A stretch of DNA of 34,957 bases from Desulfobulbaceae bacterium (GCA_009773475.1 WSXV01000022.1:1-34957), one strand, 5' to 3'; shown: positions 1 to 6,843, counted from the stretch's first letter. The notes: generated by a model from the letters alone, not told the origin. A program made the numbers and translations.

Positions 1-23
1 TTTCTTGAAAATTCCAGCGGGAT

Positions 24-99
24 GTTCAGGTCTTGCAATCACACAAAGATTAAGCAACCTAAAGAGAATGTTTGATTGCAAGACCTGACCCCACATTAT
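24..99. repeat. MITE/REP-like 76-bp repeat, copy 1
   Basis: This 76-bp segment recurs in the same orientation at 33943-34018 with only two mismatches. It contains perfect 15-bp inverted arms, CAGGTCTTGCAATCA at 27-41 and its complement at 73-87, around a 31-nt loop. The outer flank on the right continues as ACCCC. The inverted arms and dispersed copies fit a non-autonomous palindromic element of the REP/MITE type mobilised in trans by Y1/IS200-like transposases. That assignment is inference; no transposase is present. Confidence 0.75.
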
Positions 100-110
100 G
101 TGTTAAATTG

Positions 111-656
111 ATGAAAATAGGACCAAACGATAAGATGCAAATGGATATTACTAAATTATATGATGTTAAACAGCTAGGTTACTTTGAAAATATAGAGTAC
201 GAGTTTTCGAAAAATTTTGTAAAGTACATCAAAAATTACAATCAAATCGATCAAAATATCGGAATAACAATAGCACTTCTAGTTAGTAGCAACGACCATA
301 CTCTAGCATTTCCAATGATTAGTAAGTTAACTACGCACAACAAAATGTGTGTCCTTAAAGAAATTGTTAGAAAGAAATTTTACAATTCTAATCCAAACAT
401 GGTCAGAGATTATGATGAATGGCTTGACAAAGCTTCAAAATCCAAGACAGAGAGAAATCAGTATATCCATGGTTATTGGCAATTAGCAGGTTGCCTAACG
501 GAAAAACCAATAATTTTCAGTCCAATCAACTGGGATATTGGTAAAATTAACTGTAAAAATCAAAATTTTAGTTTAGAAGAATTCACATCTATCGCAGACG
601 AACTTGAAAATATTTCTCTTGAATTCGGAGATTTGCGAAGAAGGTACCCGTTCTGA
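111..656 (+). CDS. HEPN-like hypothetical protein
   Basis: This is an AT-rich gene for about 181 residues with no family I can name. Its reading frame opens inside the repeat at 72 (TTG). The first ATG outside the repeat is at 111, with another at 138, and 111 is taken as the likelier start. Near residues 114-121 it carries E-R-N-Q-Y-I-H-G, an R-x4-H signature preceded by a charged helix. That signature is typical of HEPN domains, which are often RNases in toxin-antitoxin and antiphage systems. Nothing resembling an antitoxin is adjacent. The protein is soluble and mostly helical by composition. An attC site (705-793) follows it, so it is probably the payload of the first visible integron cassette. 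Codon use is far more AT-rich than the core genes. The HEPN assignment rests on one motif and is tentative. Confidence 0.7.
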   Translation: MKIGPNDKMQMDITKLYDVKQLGYFENIEYEFSKNFVKYIKNYNQIDQNIGITIALLVSSNDHTLAFPMISKLTTHNKMCVLKEIVRKKFYNSNPNMVRDYDEWLDKASKSKTERNQYIHGYWQLAGCLTEKPIIFSPINWDIGKINCKNQNFSLEEFTSIADELENISLEFGDLRRRYPF

Positions 657-704
657 CAGTTCTGTTTACTTGGCATCAACACAGGACATTTCGAGTAATA
701 ATAT

Positions 705-793
705 TGCTAACCAGTCAATAAACCTGCCCGGAAATAGCCGCGTTCTTAAAAGGTGGGCAGCGCCTCGGCCGGCAGGTTATTTCACCGTTAGGC
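705..793 (+). other. attC recombination site 1
   Basis: An 89-bp integron attC site. The left end TGCTAAC (705-711) pairs imperfectly with the right core GTTAGGC (787-793). The inner segments AATAAACCTGCC and GGCAGGTTATT are complementary, leaving the usual unpaired bases. The layout and sequence closely match the sites at 1719, 2378 and 2945, so these belong to one attC family, as expected for a sedentary chromosomal integron. Confidence 0.85.
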
Positions 794-840
794 TCTTGGC
801 GATGCCTTTGAATCGCTAAACTTTTAAAAGGGAAATCATC

Positions 841-1119
841 ATGAAGAAGATTATTGCTGTGGCTATCGCTGTTCTTTTGTCAGCATGTGGGTCCGGACTT
901 GACGGCACCTACAAGGATCAAATGGGGGTTTCGAGCTACACCTTCAAATCTGGGAAGGTAATTGTGTCTGCGATGGGGATGGGATCAGAAATGGATTACA
1001 AAGTCGAGGACGGGAAGGTAAAAATCGTTTCACCGCAAGGAACGATGGTTATGAATATTCTCAAAGATGGCTCCATAGAAGGCCCCATGGGCATCAAGCT
1101 GACCAAACAGAAAGAGTGA
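841..1119 (+). CDS. Small cassette lipoprotein
   Basis: This encodes 92 residues beginning with a lipoprotein signal: a lysine pair, a hydrophobic stretch, then the lipobox L-L-S-A-C with Cys16 as the expected lipidated residue. The mature part is short, glycine-rich and beta-strand-like (G-T-Y-K-D, K-V-I-V-S, Y-K-V-E-D-G-K-V). It resembles small outer-membrane-anchored lipoproteins whose role is unknown. A ribosome-binding sequence, GGGAAATC, lies just upstream of the ATG. The gene sits between attC 1 and attC 2, so it is the sole gene of one integron cassette. I cannot assign a function beyond envelope localisation. Confidence 0.8.
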   Translation: MKKIIAVAIAVLLSACGSGLDGTYKDQMGVSSYTFKSGKVIVSAMGMGSEMDYKVEDGKVKIVSPQGTMVMNILKDGSIEGPMGIKLTKQKE

Positions 1120-1172
1120 TTTCTTACCAAAAGTCGGCGCTGGCGAGACGACAAATGCAGGTTTCAATTGTC

Positions 1173-1242
1173 GCCTAACACTGCGCTCCCAGGGACGCTG
1201 CGCGATAAAGCCGCGCAGCGTCCCTGGGCTTGAACGTTGGCC
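1173..1242 (+). other. attC recombination site 2
   Basis: A 70-bp attC with textbook end cores, GCCTAAC (1173-1179) and GTTGGCC (1236-1242). It contains a 17-bp perfect inner stem (CCCAGGGACGCTGCGCG and its complement) around a small loop. Its sequence is unrelated to the other four sites in this array, so this cassette was probably captured from a different integron. Confidence 0.88.
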
Positions 1243-1310
1243 AATGTCATTAAAAACGGCATACTGCTGAAACAGTGCAATTATTTCTATAAAAAATTCA
1301 GGGCTATGCA

Positions 1311-1679
1311 ATGACATGCAAATTATACCGAGAATGGATAGAATCTGAAGAACCGCTTCCGAACAACGAAGTCAAAAAAAATCGAGAGAACAGACCAGAT
1401 CCTGAACTCTCTTTTTGTGAGCGTTGTCACCAAAAGAAAAAGACTCAATGGTGTTTTTTCAAAGAAAACATTAGTTATTTCTTTGAAAGAAATGAGAGAA
1501 CCTTTTCTGGGAGTATCTGTTTTGGTTGTATGACAAAAGTTTTTAGCGAATTTACACTTAAGACTCTATTCGGCACATGGTGGGGACTCATAGGAGCTTG
1601 TCTTGGACCGGCAATTATTGGAAGTAATATCATCGAATTTTTAAAGCTCACCTTTAAATTTATGAAGAGAAATTCTTGA
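1311..1679 (+). CDS. Zinc-ribbon plus membrane-segment hypothetical protein
   Basis: This encodes 122 residues. Residues about 36-39 hold C-E-R-C and a later S-I-C-F-G-C (about 69-73) gives a second C-x2-C. Together these form a likely zinc ribbon. A hydrophobic segment rich in W, G, I and L follows (T-W-W-G-L-I-G-A-C-L-G-P, about 88-108), and the C-terminus is basic. This arrangement matches a widespread family of unknown function pairing a zinc ribbon with one or two membrane helices and a G-W-W-G motif. I recognise the pattern from memory, not from a search. The gene lies between attC 2 and attC 3, so it is an integron cassette gene. No enzymatic motif is visible. Confidence 0.75.
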   Translation: MTCKLYREWIESEEPLPNNEVKKNRENRPDPELSFCERCHQKKKTQWCFFKENISYFFERNERTFSGSICFGCMTKVFSEFTLKTLFGTWWGLIGACLGPAIIGSNIIEFLKLTFKFMKRNS

Positions 1680-1718
1680 GTCATTTTTTGCAAAATCTTG
1701 TTACCGATCACGAGAAAT

Positions 1719-1804
1719 TGCCAACAAGTCAATAGACCTGACCAGAAATAACCGCGTACTAAAAGCTGTATACTCTTGACTGGCCAGTTATTTCACAGTT
1801 GGGC
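1719..1804 (+). other. attC recombination site 3
   Basis: An 86-bp site with ends TGCCAAC (1719-1725) and GTTGGGC (1798-1804). The inner arms are complementary (GACCTGACCAG against CTGGCCAGTTAT), with bulges as in attC 1. The centre (AAATAACCGCGTACTAAA) is nearly the same as in attC 1 and 4. Confidence 0.85.
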
Positions 1805-1831
1805 ATCTTGGCACTCACTTCAGGAAAAACT

Positions 1832-2410
1832 ATGTCTCACTTACAACCCTCGTGGCTCGATGCATGGCGTTTTGCAGCAGAAGCTCACAACGCCCAGAAA
1901 GTCCCAGACGCTGACCTGCCATATTTGCATCATTTAGGACGAGTCGCATTTATTGTTCTGGAAGCAAACCAGTCAGAACCTATACCAGAAATTGACCTTG
2001 CGATAAGTTGCGCTATTTTGCATGACTGTATTGAAGATCAAAATGTAGCTCATTCGGATCTAGAGGAGCGCTTTGGCACGGCGATCGCCGATGGCGTCTT
2101 GGCTCTTTCAAAAGACACAAGAATTCCTAAATCAGAAGCAATGGCAGATAGCCTCGAGCGTATTAGAAAACAGCCACTTTCGGTTTGGTGTGTCAAACTT
2201 GCTGACCGAATTTCTAATCTTCAAAAACCGCCCGCTCACTGGTCTCCTGAGAAATGTTTGGCATATCGCACTGAAGCCCAGCAAATTCTTGATGCTCTTG
2301 GTTCTGCCAATCAGCGCCTCGCGTCTTGGCTATTATCAAGTGTTGAAAATTATATACTTAATGCCCAACCCATAACAGGCCAACAAGTCAACAAACCTGA
2401 CCGGAAATAG
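1832..2410 (+). CDS. Small HD-domain hydrolase (RelA/SpoT-HD-like)
   Basis: This encodes 192 residues starting at ATG 1832 behind AGGAAAAACT. An upstream in-frame TTG at 1799 lies inside attC 3 and is unlikely to be the start. It contains the metal-binding HD pattern: an early H (Y-L-H-H-L-G-R-V), then A-I-L-H-D-C-I-E-D, and later K-L-A-D-R-I-S-N-L. The spacing and the I-E-D after HD match the hydrolase half of RelA/SpoT and small alarmone hydrolases of the MESH1 type, which remove pyrophosphate from (p)ppGpp. That substrate is inferred from family resemblance. No synthetase domain is present. The last codons run into attC 4, a common arrangement for cassette genes. It is a single-gene integron cassette. 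Confidence 0.82.
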   Translation: MSHLQPSWLDAWRFAAEAHNAQKVPDADLPYLHHLGRVAFIVLEANQSEPIPEIDLAISCAILHDCIEDQNVAHSDLEERFGTAIADGVLALSKDTRIPKSEAMADSLERIRKQPLSVWCVKLADRISNLQKPPAHWSPEKCLAYRTEAQQILDALGSANQRLASWLLSSVENYILNAQPITGQQVNKPDRK

Positions 2411-2463
2411 CCGCGTTCTTAAATCTGCAAGCTCTCGGCCAGCCGGTTATTTCACCGTTAAGC
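2378..2463 (+). other. attC recombination site 4
   Basis: An 86-bp site with ends GGCCAAC (2378-2384) and GTTAAGC (2457-2463). The arms AACCTGACCGG and CCAGCCGGTTATT are complementary, and the central AATAGCCGCGTTCTTAAA is shared with attC 1. It overlaps the end of the HD-hydrolase gene. Confidence 0.85.
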
Positions 2464-2487
2464 GGTAATATAGGCTACGAGGTTCTA

Positions 2488-2910
2488 ATGCAATTAGACG
2501 TTAAAAAAGATTGTGCGGGAGTCCACTGGAAGACTGTGTCGGAAACTTTGAAGCGCGTCGGAATGGCGTTCTACGAACCCGATGTGCACAGAACAGCATT
2601 TGAAGCAAGCCACACTACCATTTTTATCTATAATGCCGGCCAATTAATCGGTTTTGGTAGGGCGATTTCTGATGGTGTTTATCAAGCTGCTGTCTATGAT
2701 TGTGCGGTTATCCCGGAATTCCAGGGGAAAGGAGTTGGGAAAATTTTAATGAATAATCTGTTATCCGAACTCTCGCATTGCAACGTCATTCTATACGCAT
2801 CCCCAGGGAAAGAAGGATTCTACCAAACACACGGATTCCAAAAAATGAAAACAGGGATGGCGCTTTTTAGAAATAGTGAATCAATGAGAGAGCGTGGATT
2901 CACAGAATAA
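2488..2910 (+). CDS. GNAT-family N-acetyltransferase
   Basis: This encodes 140 residues, a usual length for a single GNAT domain. The acetyl-CoA-binding motif A is clear at about residues 80-97: D-C-A-V-I-P-E-F-Q-G-K-G-V-G-K-I-L, with the Q-x-x-G-x-G pyrophosphate loop. It is preceded by the strand holding F-G-R-A-I-S-D-G. The C-terminal G-F-Y-Q-T-H-G-F is the typical GNAT beta6-beta7 motif. The family transfers an acetyl group to an amine; the acceptor cannot be told from sequence. The gene fills the cassette between attC 4 and the degenerate attC 5. GNAT enzymes are frequent cargo of chromosomal integrons. Confidence 0.9.
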   Translation: MQLDVKKDCAGVHWKTVSETLKRVGMAFYEPDVHRTAFEASHTTIFIYNAGQLIGFGRAISDGVYQAAVYDCAVIPEFQGKGVGKILMNNLLSELSHCNVILYASPGKEGFYQTHGFQKMKTGMALFRNSESMRERGFTE

Positions 2911-2944
2911 CCAATAAATCTTTTTAAAAATATCTAAACATATC

Positions 2945-3030
2945 GATAGCAAATCAACAAACCGAACCGGAATGAAGTGCGTCCTTAAAGTAGGCGGCGC
3001 ATCGACCGGCAGGTTACTTCACCGATAGAC
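2945..3030 (+). other. Degenerate attC recombination site 5
   Basis: An 86-bp site with the same architecture as attC 1, 3 and 4 (AAACCGAACCGG paired with ACCGGCAGGTTACTT, and the shared GTCCTTAAAG centre). Both end cores have drifted: GATAGCA (2945-2951) and GATAGAC (3024-3030) replace the AAC/GTT triplets used in recombination. It is probably poorly active or dead. Confidence 0.7.
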
Positions 3031-3056
3031 CGGCAAAAACATTTCATCAGCTATTC

Positions 3057-3680
3057 ATGATTCCTTTTGATACTCTATTTCTCTTCTTCGCCGCATCGGT
3101 AGCGCTTGCACTTGCCCCAGGGCCGGACAACATTTTCGTTCTTACTCAATCTGCACTTCACGGGCGGTTGTCTGGCTTTCTGGTAACAATCGGACTTTGC
3201 ACGGGACTTCTCGTGCATACAGCGGCGGTGTCTTTTGGCATCGCGGTAATATTCCAAACGTCAGATTTAGCGTTCAACGCGCTAAAGGCCATCGGAGCCT
3301 CATACCTCCTCTATCTGGCCTGGCGAGCCTTTCAAGCCGGCGAAAGCAATTTCTCCGAACAAGAAGACATTGCTTTGAGTCGACGCAAACTCTATTTACG
3401 CGGGATTCTAATGAATGTCACAAATCCAAAAGTGGCAATCTTCTTTTTGGCATTTCTGCCACAGTTTGCGAACCCATCGAGAGGGTCATTGGCTCTCCAA
3501 ATGCTCACCCTTGGCGCCGTATTCATGCTTGCCGCCCTTATCGTATTTGGTGCTATTGCTTGGGCGGCAGGCTTTATTGGCAACTGGCTCAAACGCACCC
3601 GCAGTGCGCAAATCGTGATCAATCGATTTGCAGGAACTGTGTTTGTGGGTTTGGCTTTACGATTAGCACTGAGCAAATGA
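3057..3680 (+). CDS. LysE/RhtB-family amino-acid exporter
   Basis: This encodes 207 residues, the standard length for the LysE/RhtB translocator family, with about six hydrophobic helices. The N-terminal signature A-L-A-P-G-P-D-N-I-F-V (about residues 18-28) is diagnostic. The second half carries G-I-L-M-N-V-T-N-P-K-V-A-I-F-F (about 115-129), the conserved N-P-K motif. The family exports amino acids or related metabolites across the inner membrane; the substrate is not predictable. The gene lies directly after the degenerate attC 5 and is oriented like the cassettes. No clear attC was found between its stop and the next gene, so it may share a cassette with the following hydrolase. Confidence 0.92.
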   Translation: MIPFDTLFLFFAASVALALAPGPDNIFVLTQSALHGRLSGFLVTIGLCTGLLVHTAAVSFGIAVIFQTSDLAFNALKAIGASYLLYLAWRAFQAGESNFSEQEDIALSRRKLYLRGILMNVTNPKVAIFFLAFLPQFANPSRGSLALQMLTLGAVFMLAALIVFGAIAWAAGFIGNWLKRTRSAQIVINRFAGTVFVGLALRLALSK

Positions 3681-3778
3681 GCTCCATCAATATGCGGCTC
3701 AAATGCTGCCCATCATTCCATGGGACGCCCCCCCACAAAGCCGCGTCGCGCCCCTGAATTCAGACATTGGAGGTCTTC

Positions 3779-4327
3779 ATGACTATTGCGCTCTTGATCG
3801 TCGACATTCAAAATGACTACTTCCCGGGTGGCGCAATGGAGGTCACCGGCGCCGAAGTGGCAGCTACCCAAGCGGCCACTTTGCTAGCTGCTTTTCGCCA
3901 ACACCCTTACCCCATCGTTCACATCCAGCATGTCGCGGCCCGTGCAGGCGCTACTTTCTTTTTGCCCAATTCGGCAGGCGCCAGGATTCATGAGTCCGTA
4001 CGTCCAAACGCCGAAGAGACCACCTTTCAGAAGCACTTTCCCAACAGCTTCCGCGAAACACCGCTTCTTGAGCACCTTCACGGTCGTGGAGTTACGGAAC
4101 TCGTCATCGCTGGAATGATGACCCACATGTGTATCGATACCACCACCCGCGCGGCTTTCGATCTCGGATTCAAGTGCTCCCTGGCACACGATGCCTGTGC
4201 AACAAGAGCCTTGTCGTTCAATGGCGTTCACGTTGCAGCCGAGAGCGTTCAAACCGCTTTCCTTGCCGCACTCAATGGCCTGTTTGCCAAGGTGCTTTCT
4301 ACTCGTGAACTTTGCGCAGACCTCTAA
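3779..4327 (+). CDS. Isochorismatase-family cysteine hydrolase
   Basis: This encodes 182 residues. The ATG at 3779 follows GGAGG with five-base spacing; an upstream TTG at 3767 overlaps this Shine-Dalgarno and is rejected. The catalytic triad of the family is visible: Asp in L-L-I-V-D-I-Q-N-D-Y-F (D9), Lys in T-T-F-Q-K-H-F-P-N-S-F, and the nucleophile Cys in G-M-M-T-H-M-C-I-D-T-T. Family members hydrolyse amide or ester bonds (nicotinamide, ureidoacrylate, isochorismate, carbamoyl compounds); the substrate is unknown here. The coding GC is higher than in the attC-flanked cassettes upstream. The stop lies within what looks like half an attC, so this may be the terminal cassette gene of the array. 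Confidence 0.92.
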   Translation: MTIALLIVDIQNDYFPGGAMEVTGAEVAATQAATLLAAFRQHPYPIVHIQHVAARAGATFFLPNSAGARIHESVRPNAEETTFQKHFPNSFRETPLLEHLHGRGVTELVIAGMMTHMCIDTTTRAAFDLGFKCSLAHDACATRALSFNGVHVAAESVQTAFLAALNGLFAKVLSTRELCADL

Positions 4328-4347
4328 CTCTTCGCTCGAGCGGGCCT
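4322..4347 (+). other. Possible truncated attC (left half)
   Basis: The hydrolase stop codon is embedded in CTCTAACTCTTCGCTCGAGC. This resembles the left end (R'' core plus L'' box) of Xanthomonas/Pseudomonas-type attC sites, which typically read TAACnnTTCGTTCAAGC. No matching right half follows. It may mark where the array was broken. Low confidence. Confidence 0.35.
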
Positions 4348-4397
4348 CTGATTCGCTGGCAACTGACATCCCCTGCCACATAGACTCTTCTTCCATC

Positions 4398-4443
4398 AAA
4401 AGCAAACAGGCCGTCACTTCACAGTGACGGCCTGTTTGCTTTT
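4398..4443. terminator. Strong bidirectional rho-independent terminator
   Basis: The 21-bp perfect inverted arms 4398-4418 and 4423-4443 enclose a four-base loop (TCAC). The A-tract at the left end and T-tract at the right end let it work on both strands. It separates the converging cysteine hydrolase (+) and transketolase (-), and so separates the cassette array from the core genome. Confidence 0.92.
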
Positions 4444-4475
4444 GCTATTTATATAGCTGTAAACAATACCTGTTT

Positions 4476-6407
4476 TTACAGCATTCCTTTCACTGTCGTA
4501 GCAATGGAACCGGAATCCAAGCCTTGTTTCGCATACAACTCCGCTGGCTGGCCGGACCCGCCGTAGCATTTAACTCCGCATCTCTTGAAGGGAACCGCTT
4601 TGCCGGACTCGGCAAGCACCAAGGCCACCATGGCTCCCAATCCGGTGTCAATATGATGATCCTCGACGGTCACAATGGGCCCGATGGCGGCGGCCTCAAG
4701 GATCGCCTCTCGATCAACGGGCACCAGCGAGGCCATATTCAACACACCCACCGACTTCCCTTCCCCGGCAAGCAGGGCCCAGGCATCCATCACTGCGGGA
4801 GTGAGCGCCCCATAGGTGATGATGGTGGCCTCTGTACCCCGACGCAACCAGTCAGCCTTACCGGCTTGAAAGGTGTACGCGGCATCATAGAAGGGCGTTC
4901 CATCCTCTTTGAGGATAACTGGAGTGATCGACCGTCCCATGCCGACAAAGACATTGCCCGCATGAACAGCCGCATACCGGATGATCCGGTCGGTCTGATT
5001 GGGATCAGCCGGCATAAACACCGAAAATCGGAAGAAGTTACGGGTCAGCCCCAGATAATCAATACACTGGTGGGTCGGGCCATCCTCCCCTACGTCCAGC
5101 CCAACGTGGGTGGCGACCACCTTGACGTTGGTATGATTAAAGTCATTAATACGGGTCTGATTGTAGACCTCGGAGAGGGCAAAGACCCCGAAAGTACTGA
5201 AGAAAGGCACCATTCCGATACTGCTCATTCCACCGGCCATGCTGGCGGCATGATGTTCCTGGATACCGGCTTCAATATAGGCGGTGGGGGAATGCTTGCG
5301 AAACCCGCCCATCTTCACCGATCCTTCCAGATCACAGGAGATGCCGCTGATCTTAATCACCCCTTCTATATTATTCACCTCGGCTAACCCCTGGAGGGCA
5401 TTGCCATAGGCGGAGCGATTGTCGGTCTTGCTGTCCGGGCCATACAGGACGGGCGTCCCCATGGCAAGGGCGGGGGCGCTGGACACAAATCTGCGAATCG
5501 TATTGGTAGCAACCGGCTGGGCGCGCAGGGCCTCCAGCCTATCCACATCGTTGTCCACGCCAAGCTCTTTCAAGGCATCGGCCAGCAGCGCACGGTTTAA
5601 GGGTGAGCCGTGGTACTTGGCCAGGTTTTCCATAAAGGAGATCCCTTTTCCCATGGTGGTGCGGGCGACAATGACGGTCGGCTTACCGCAAGGCTTGGAG
5701 TAGGCATCGGCAAAGGCACGGAAGTAGCTGTTACAGTCATGCCCGTCTTCGAGGTATTTAACCTCCCAGTTATTGGTTGCATACATGGCCCGCACCGACT
5801 GAGGCATAATATCCTCGGTGGCGCCGCAAATCTGCAGATGGTTCCGGTCAATCACCACAATCAGATTGTCCAGCTTGTACTTATTGGCAAAACGAATGGC
5901 CTCACTGATCTGGCCCTTCTGCTGTTCTCCATCGCCCATGAAGACAACCACCTTGTTCGGACGGCCCTGGATCTTGAAGCCATGGGCAATTCCCACGGCC
6001 GTGGACAGACCCTGCCCGAGATTGCCGGTATCCCATTCAACGCCGGGAACGATACGCTCCACATGGCCGGGGAACCCGGAACCGGTGCGGCGGAAACCAG
6101 CAAGAAACTCATCAGCGGTGAAATACCCATATTCGGCCAGCGTAGAATAGACGCCTGGAGAGATATGGCCCATGCTGACCACCACCCGATCCCGCTCCTC
6201 CATATCCGGTTTTTTGGCATCATGCTTGATACAGCCGTAGGTGACGAGCAGCATATCAAGGGATGACAGGGAGCCCCCTGGATGGCCGGACGCCGCAAGG
6301 CTGGTGCAGAGCAGGATGTTTTTGGCGCAGCGAACACGCATCTCGCGCAACTGCTGCAACTGCTGACTGGATAATTCACCTGCTTGCATATTTAATTGCA
6401 GTGACAT
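4476..6407 (-). CDS. tkt: Transketolase
   Basis: This encodes 643 residues, the length of single-chain transketolases. The start is the ATG at 6407, preceded by GGAG with six-base spacing; the upstream in-frame TTG is inside the ribosome-binding site. N-terminal hallmarks are S-G-H-P-G-G-S (about 40-46), G-N-L-G-Q-G-L-S and the thiamine-diphosphate motif beginning G-D-G-E-Q-Q-K-G (about 158). The pyrimidine-binding half has G-I-Q-E-H-H-A-A and D-G-P-T-H-Q. The C-terminal domain ends in Y-G-G-S-G-Q-P. The enzyme transfers two-carbon ketol units between sugar phosphates in the non-oxidative pentose phosphate pathway, in the cytoplasm. The gene is monocistronic, with terminators at its 3' side and beyond its promoter region. 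6-Phosphogluconate dehydrogenase is encoded about 15 kb away. Confidence 0.96.
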   Translation of the reverse strand: MSLQLNMQAGELSSQQLQQLREMRVRCAKNILLCTSLAASGHPGGSLSSLDMLLVTYGCIKHDAKKPDMEERDRVVVSMGHISPGVYSTLAEYGYFTADEFLAGFRRTGSGFPGHVERIVPGVEWDTGNLGQGLSTAVGIAHGFKIQGRPNKVVVFMGDGEQQKGQISEAIRFANKYKLDNLIVVIDRNHLQICGATEDIMPQSVRAMYATNNWEVKYLEDGHDCNSYFRAFADAYSKPCGKPTVIVARTTMGKGISFMENLAKYHGSPLNRALLADALKELGVDNDVDRLEALRAQPVATNTIRRFVSSAPALAMGTPVLYGPDSKTDNRSAYGNALQGLAEVNNIEGVIKISGISCDLEGSVKMGGFRKHSPTAYIEAGIQEHHAASMAGGMSSIGMVPFFSTFGVFALSEVYNQTRINDFNHTNVKVVATHVGLDVGEDGPTHQCIDYLGLTRNFFRFSVFMPADPNQTDRIIRYAAVHAGNVFVGMGRSITPVILKEDGTPFYDAAYTFQAGKADWLRRGTEATIITYGALTPAVMDAWALLAGEGKSVGVLNMASLVPVDREAILEAAAIGPIVTVEDHHIDTGLGAMVALVLAESGKAVPFKRCGVKCYGGSGQPAELYAKQGLDSGSIATTVKGML

Positions 6408-6485
6408 ATTGTTCTCCAATTGATATTTCGGTTATGGTAAAAAAAACTGTATGGTATTTGATTGGCATCGCTTAAAGAAAGCGGA

Positions 6486-6533
6486 TATAAAAATCCATTA
6501 AGACATGAATTCAAGTCTTAATGGATTTTTATA
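6486..6533. terminator. Palindromic hairpin/terminator upstream of transketolase
   Basis: The 19-bp perfect arms (6486-6504 and 6515-6533) surround a loop containing GAATTC. The flanks are A-rich on the left and T-rich on the right, so the structure resembles a rho-independent terminator on either strand. It lies between the transketolase promoter region and the tandem repeat, with no gene ending nearby. It may terminate transcripts coming from the repeat region. Confidence 0.65.
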
Positions 6534-6537
6534 TAAT

Positions 6538-6786
6538 TTTCGACCGATGATATTTGCCGCGCGCCACGCCAGGAAACAGCGGAACAGATTGCTGTTTTCT
6601 GGGCGCGGCATAAGAATCCGTAAAAGAGTTGAACAAAAAAAGACTTGTTTCAATCCTGGCAGATTGTTCCATGACTTTCCACCGATGACATTTGCCGCGC
6701 GCCACGCTAGTAAACAGCGGAACAGATTGCTGTTTACTGGGCGCGGCATAAGAATCCGTAAAAGAGTTGAACAAAAAAAGACTTGT
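6538..6786. repeat. Tandem duplication, two ~112-bp hairpin units, 138-bp period
   Basis: Copy A (about 6538-6649) and copy B (about 6676-6786) are nearly identical and separated by 26 bp. Each holds a long hairpin. GCCGCGC at the left pairs with GCGCGGC at the right, and inside it a 12-bp stem pairs CCAGGAAACAGC with GCTGTTTTCTGG in A, and CTAGTAAACAGC with GCTGTTTACTGG in B. One G-T pair in A becomes a T-A pair in B, a paired change that preserves the stem. Each unit then has AAAAGAGTTGAACAAAAAAA. No open reading frame here looks like a protein. It could be duplicated small RNA genes or a palindromic mobile element. Confidence 0.8.
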
Positions 6787-6795
6787 TCAACTCTT
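6762..6795. terminator. Hairpin at end of repeat copy B
   Basis: The 13-bp perfect arms AAGAGTTGAACAA (6762-6774) and its complement (6783-6795) enclose AAAAAGAC. In copy A the matching right arm is eroded. There is no T-tract after it on the + strand, so terminator function is uncertain. It may be the end of the structured element or a leader structure for dusB, which starts 49 bases on. Confidence 0.5.
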
Positions 6796-6843
6796 AACGG
6801 GTTCTAAATACCCCTTTTATAAAAAAATATCAGCAATAAAAGT

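Noticed and set aside
604..819. 71-codon plus-strand frame
   Set aside because: It runs through the attC site and overlaps the HEPN-like gene; the translation is not protein-like.
4524..6266. Long plus-strand frames (up to 287 and 218 codons) opposite transketolase
   Set aside because: Their translations lack domain motifs and follow the codon pattern of the well-supported minus-strand transketolase.
6538..6786. CRISPR-like direct repeats
   Set aside because: Only two long units with an internal hairpin and a 26-bp gap; repeat length and spacing do not fit a CRISPR array.
6498..6807. Small frames on both strands across the tandem repeat, with internally repeated peptides
   Set aside because: The repetition comes from the DNA repeat itself; no start signal or recognisable protein is seen, and hairpin conservation suggests non-coding structure.
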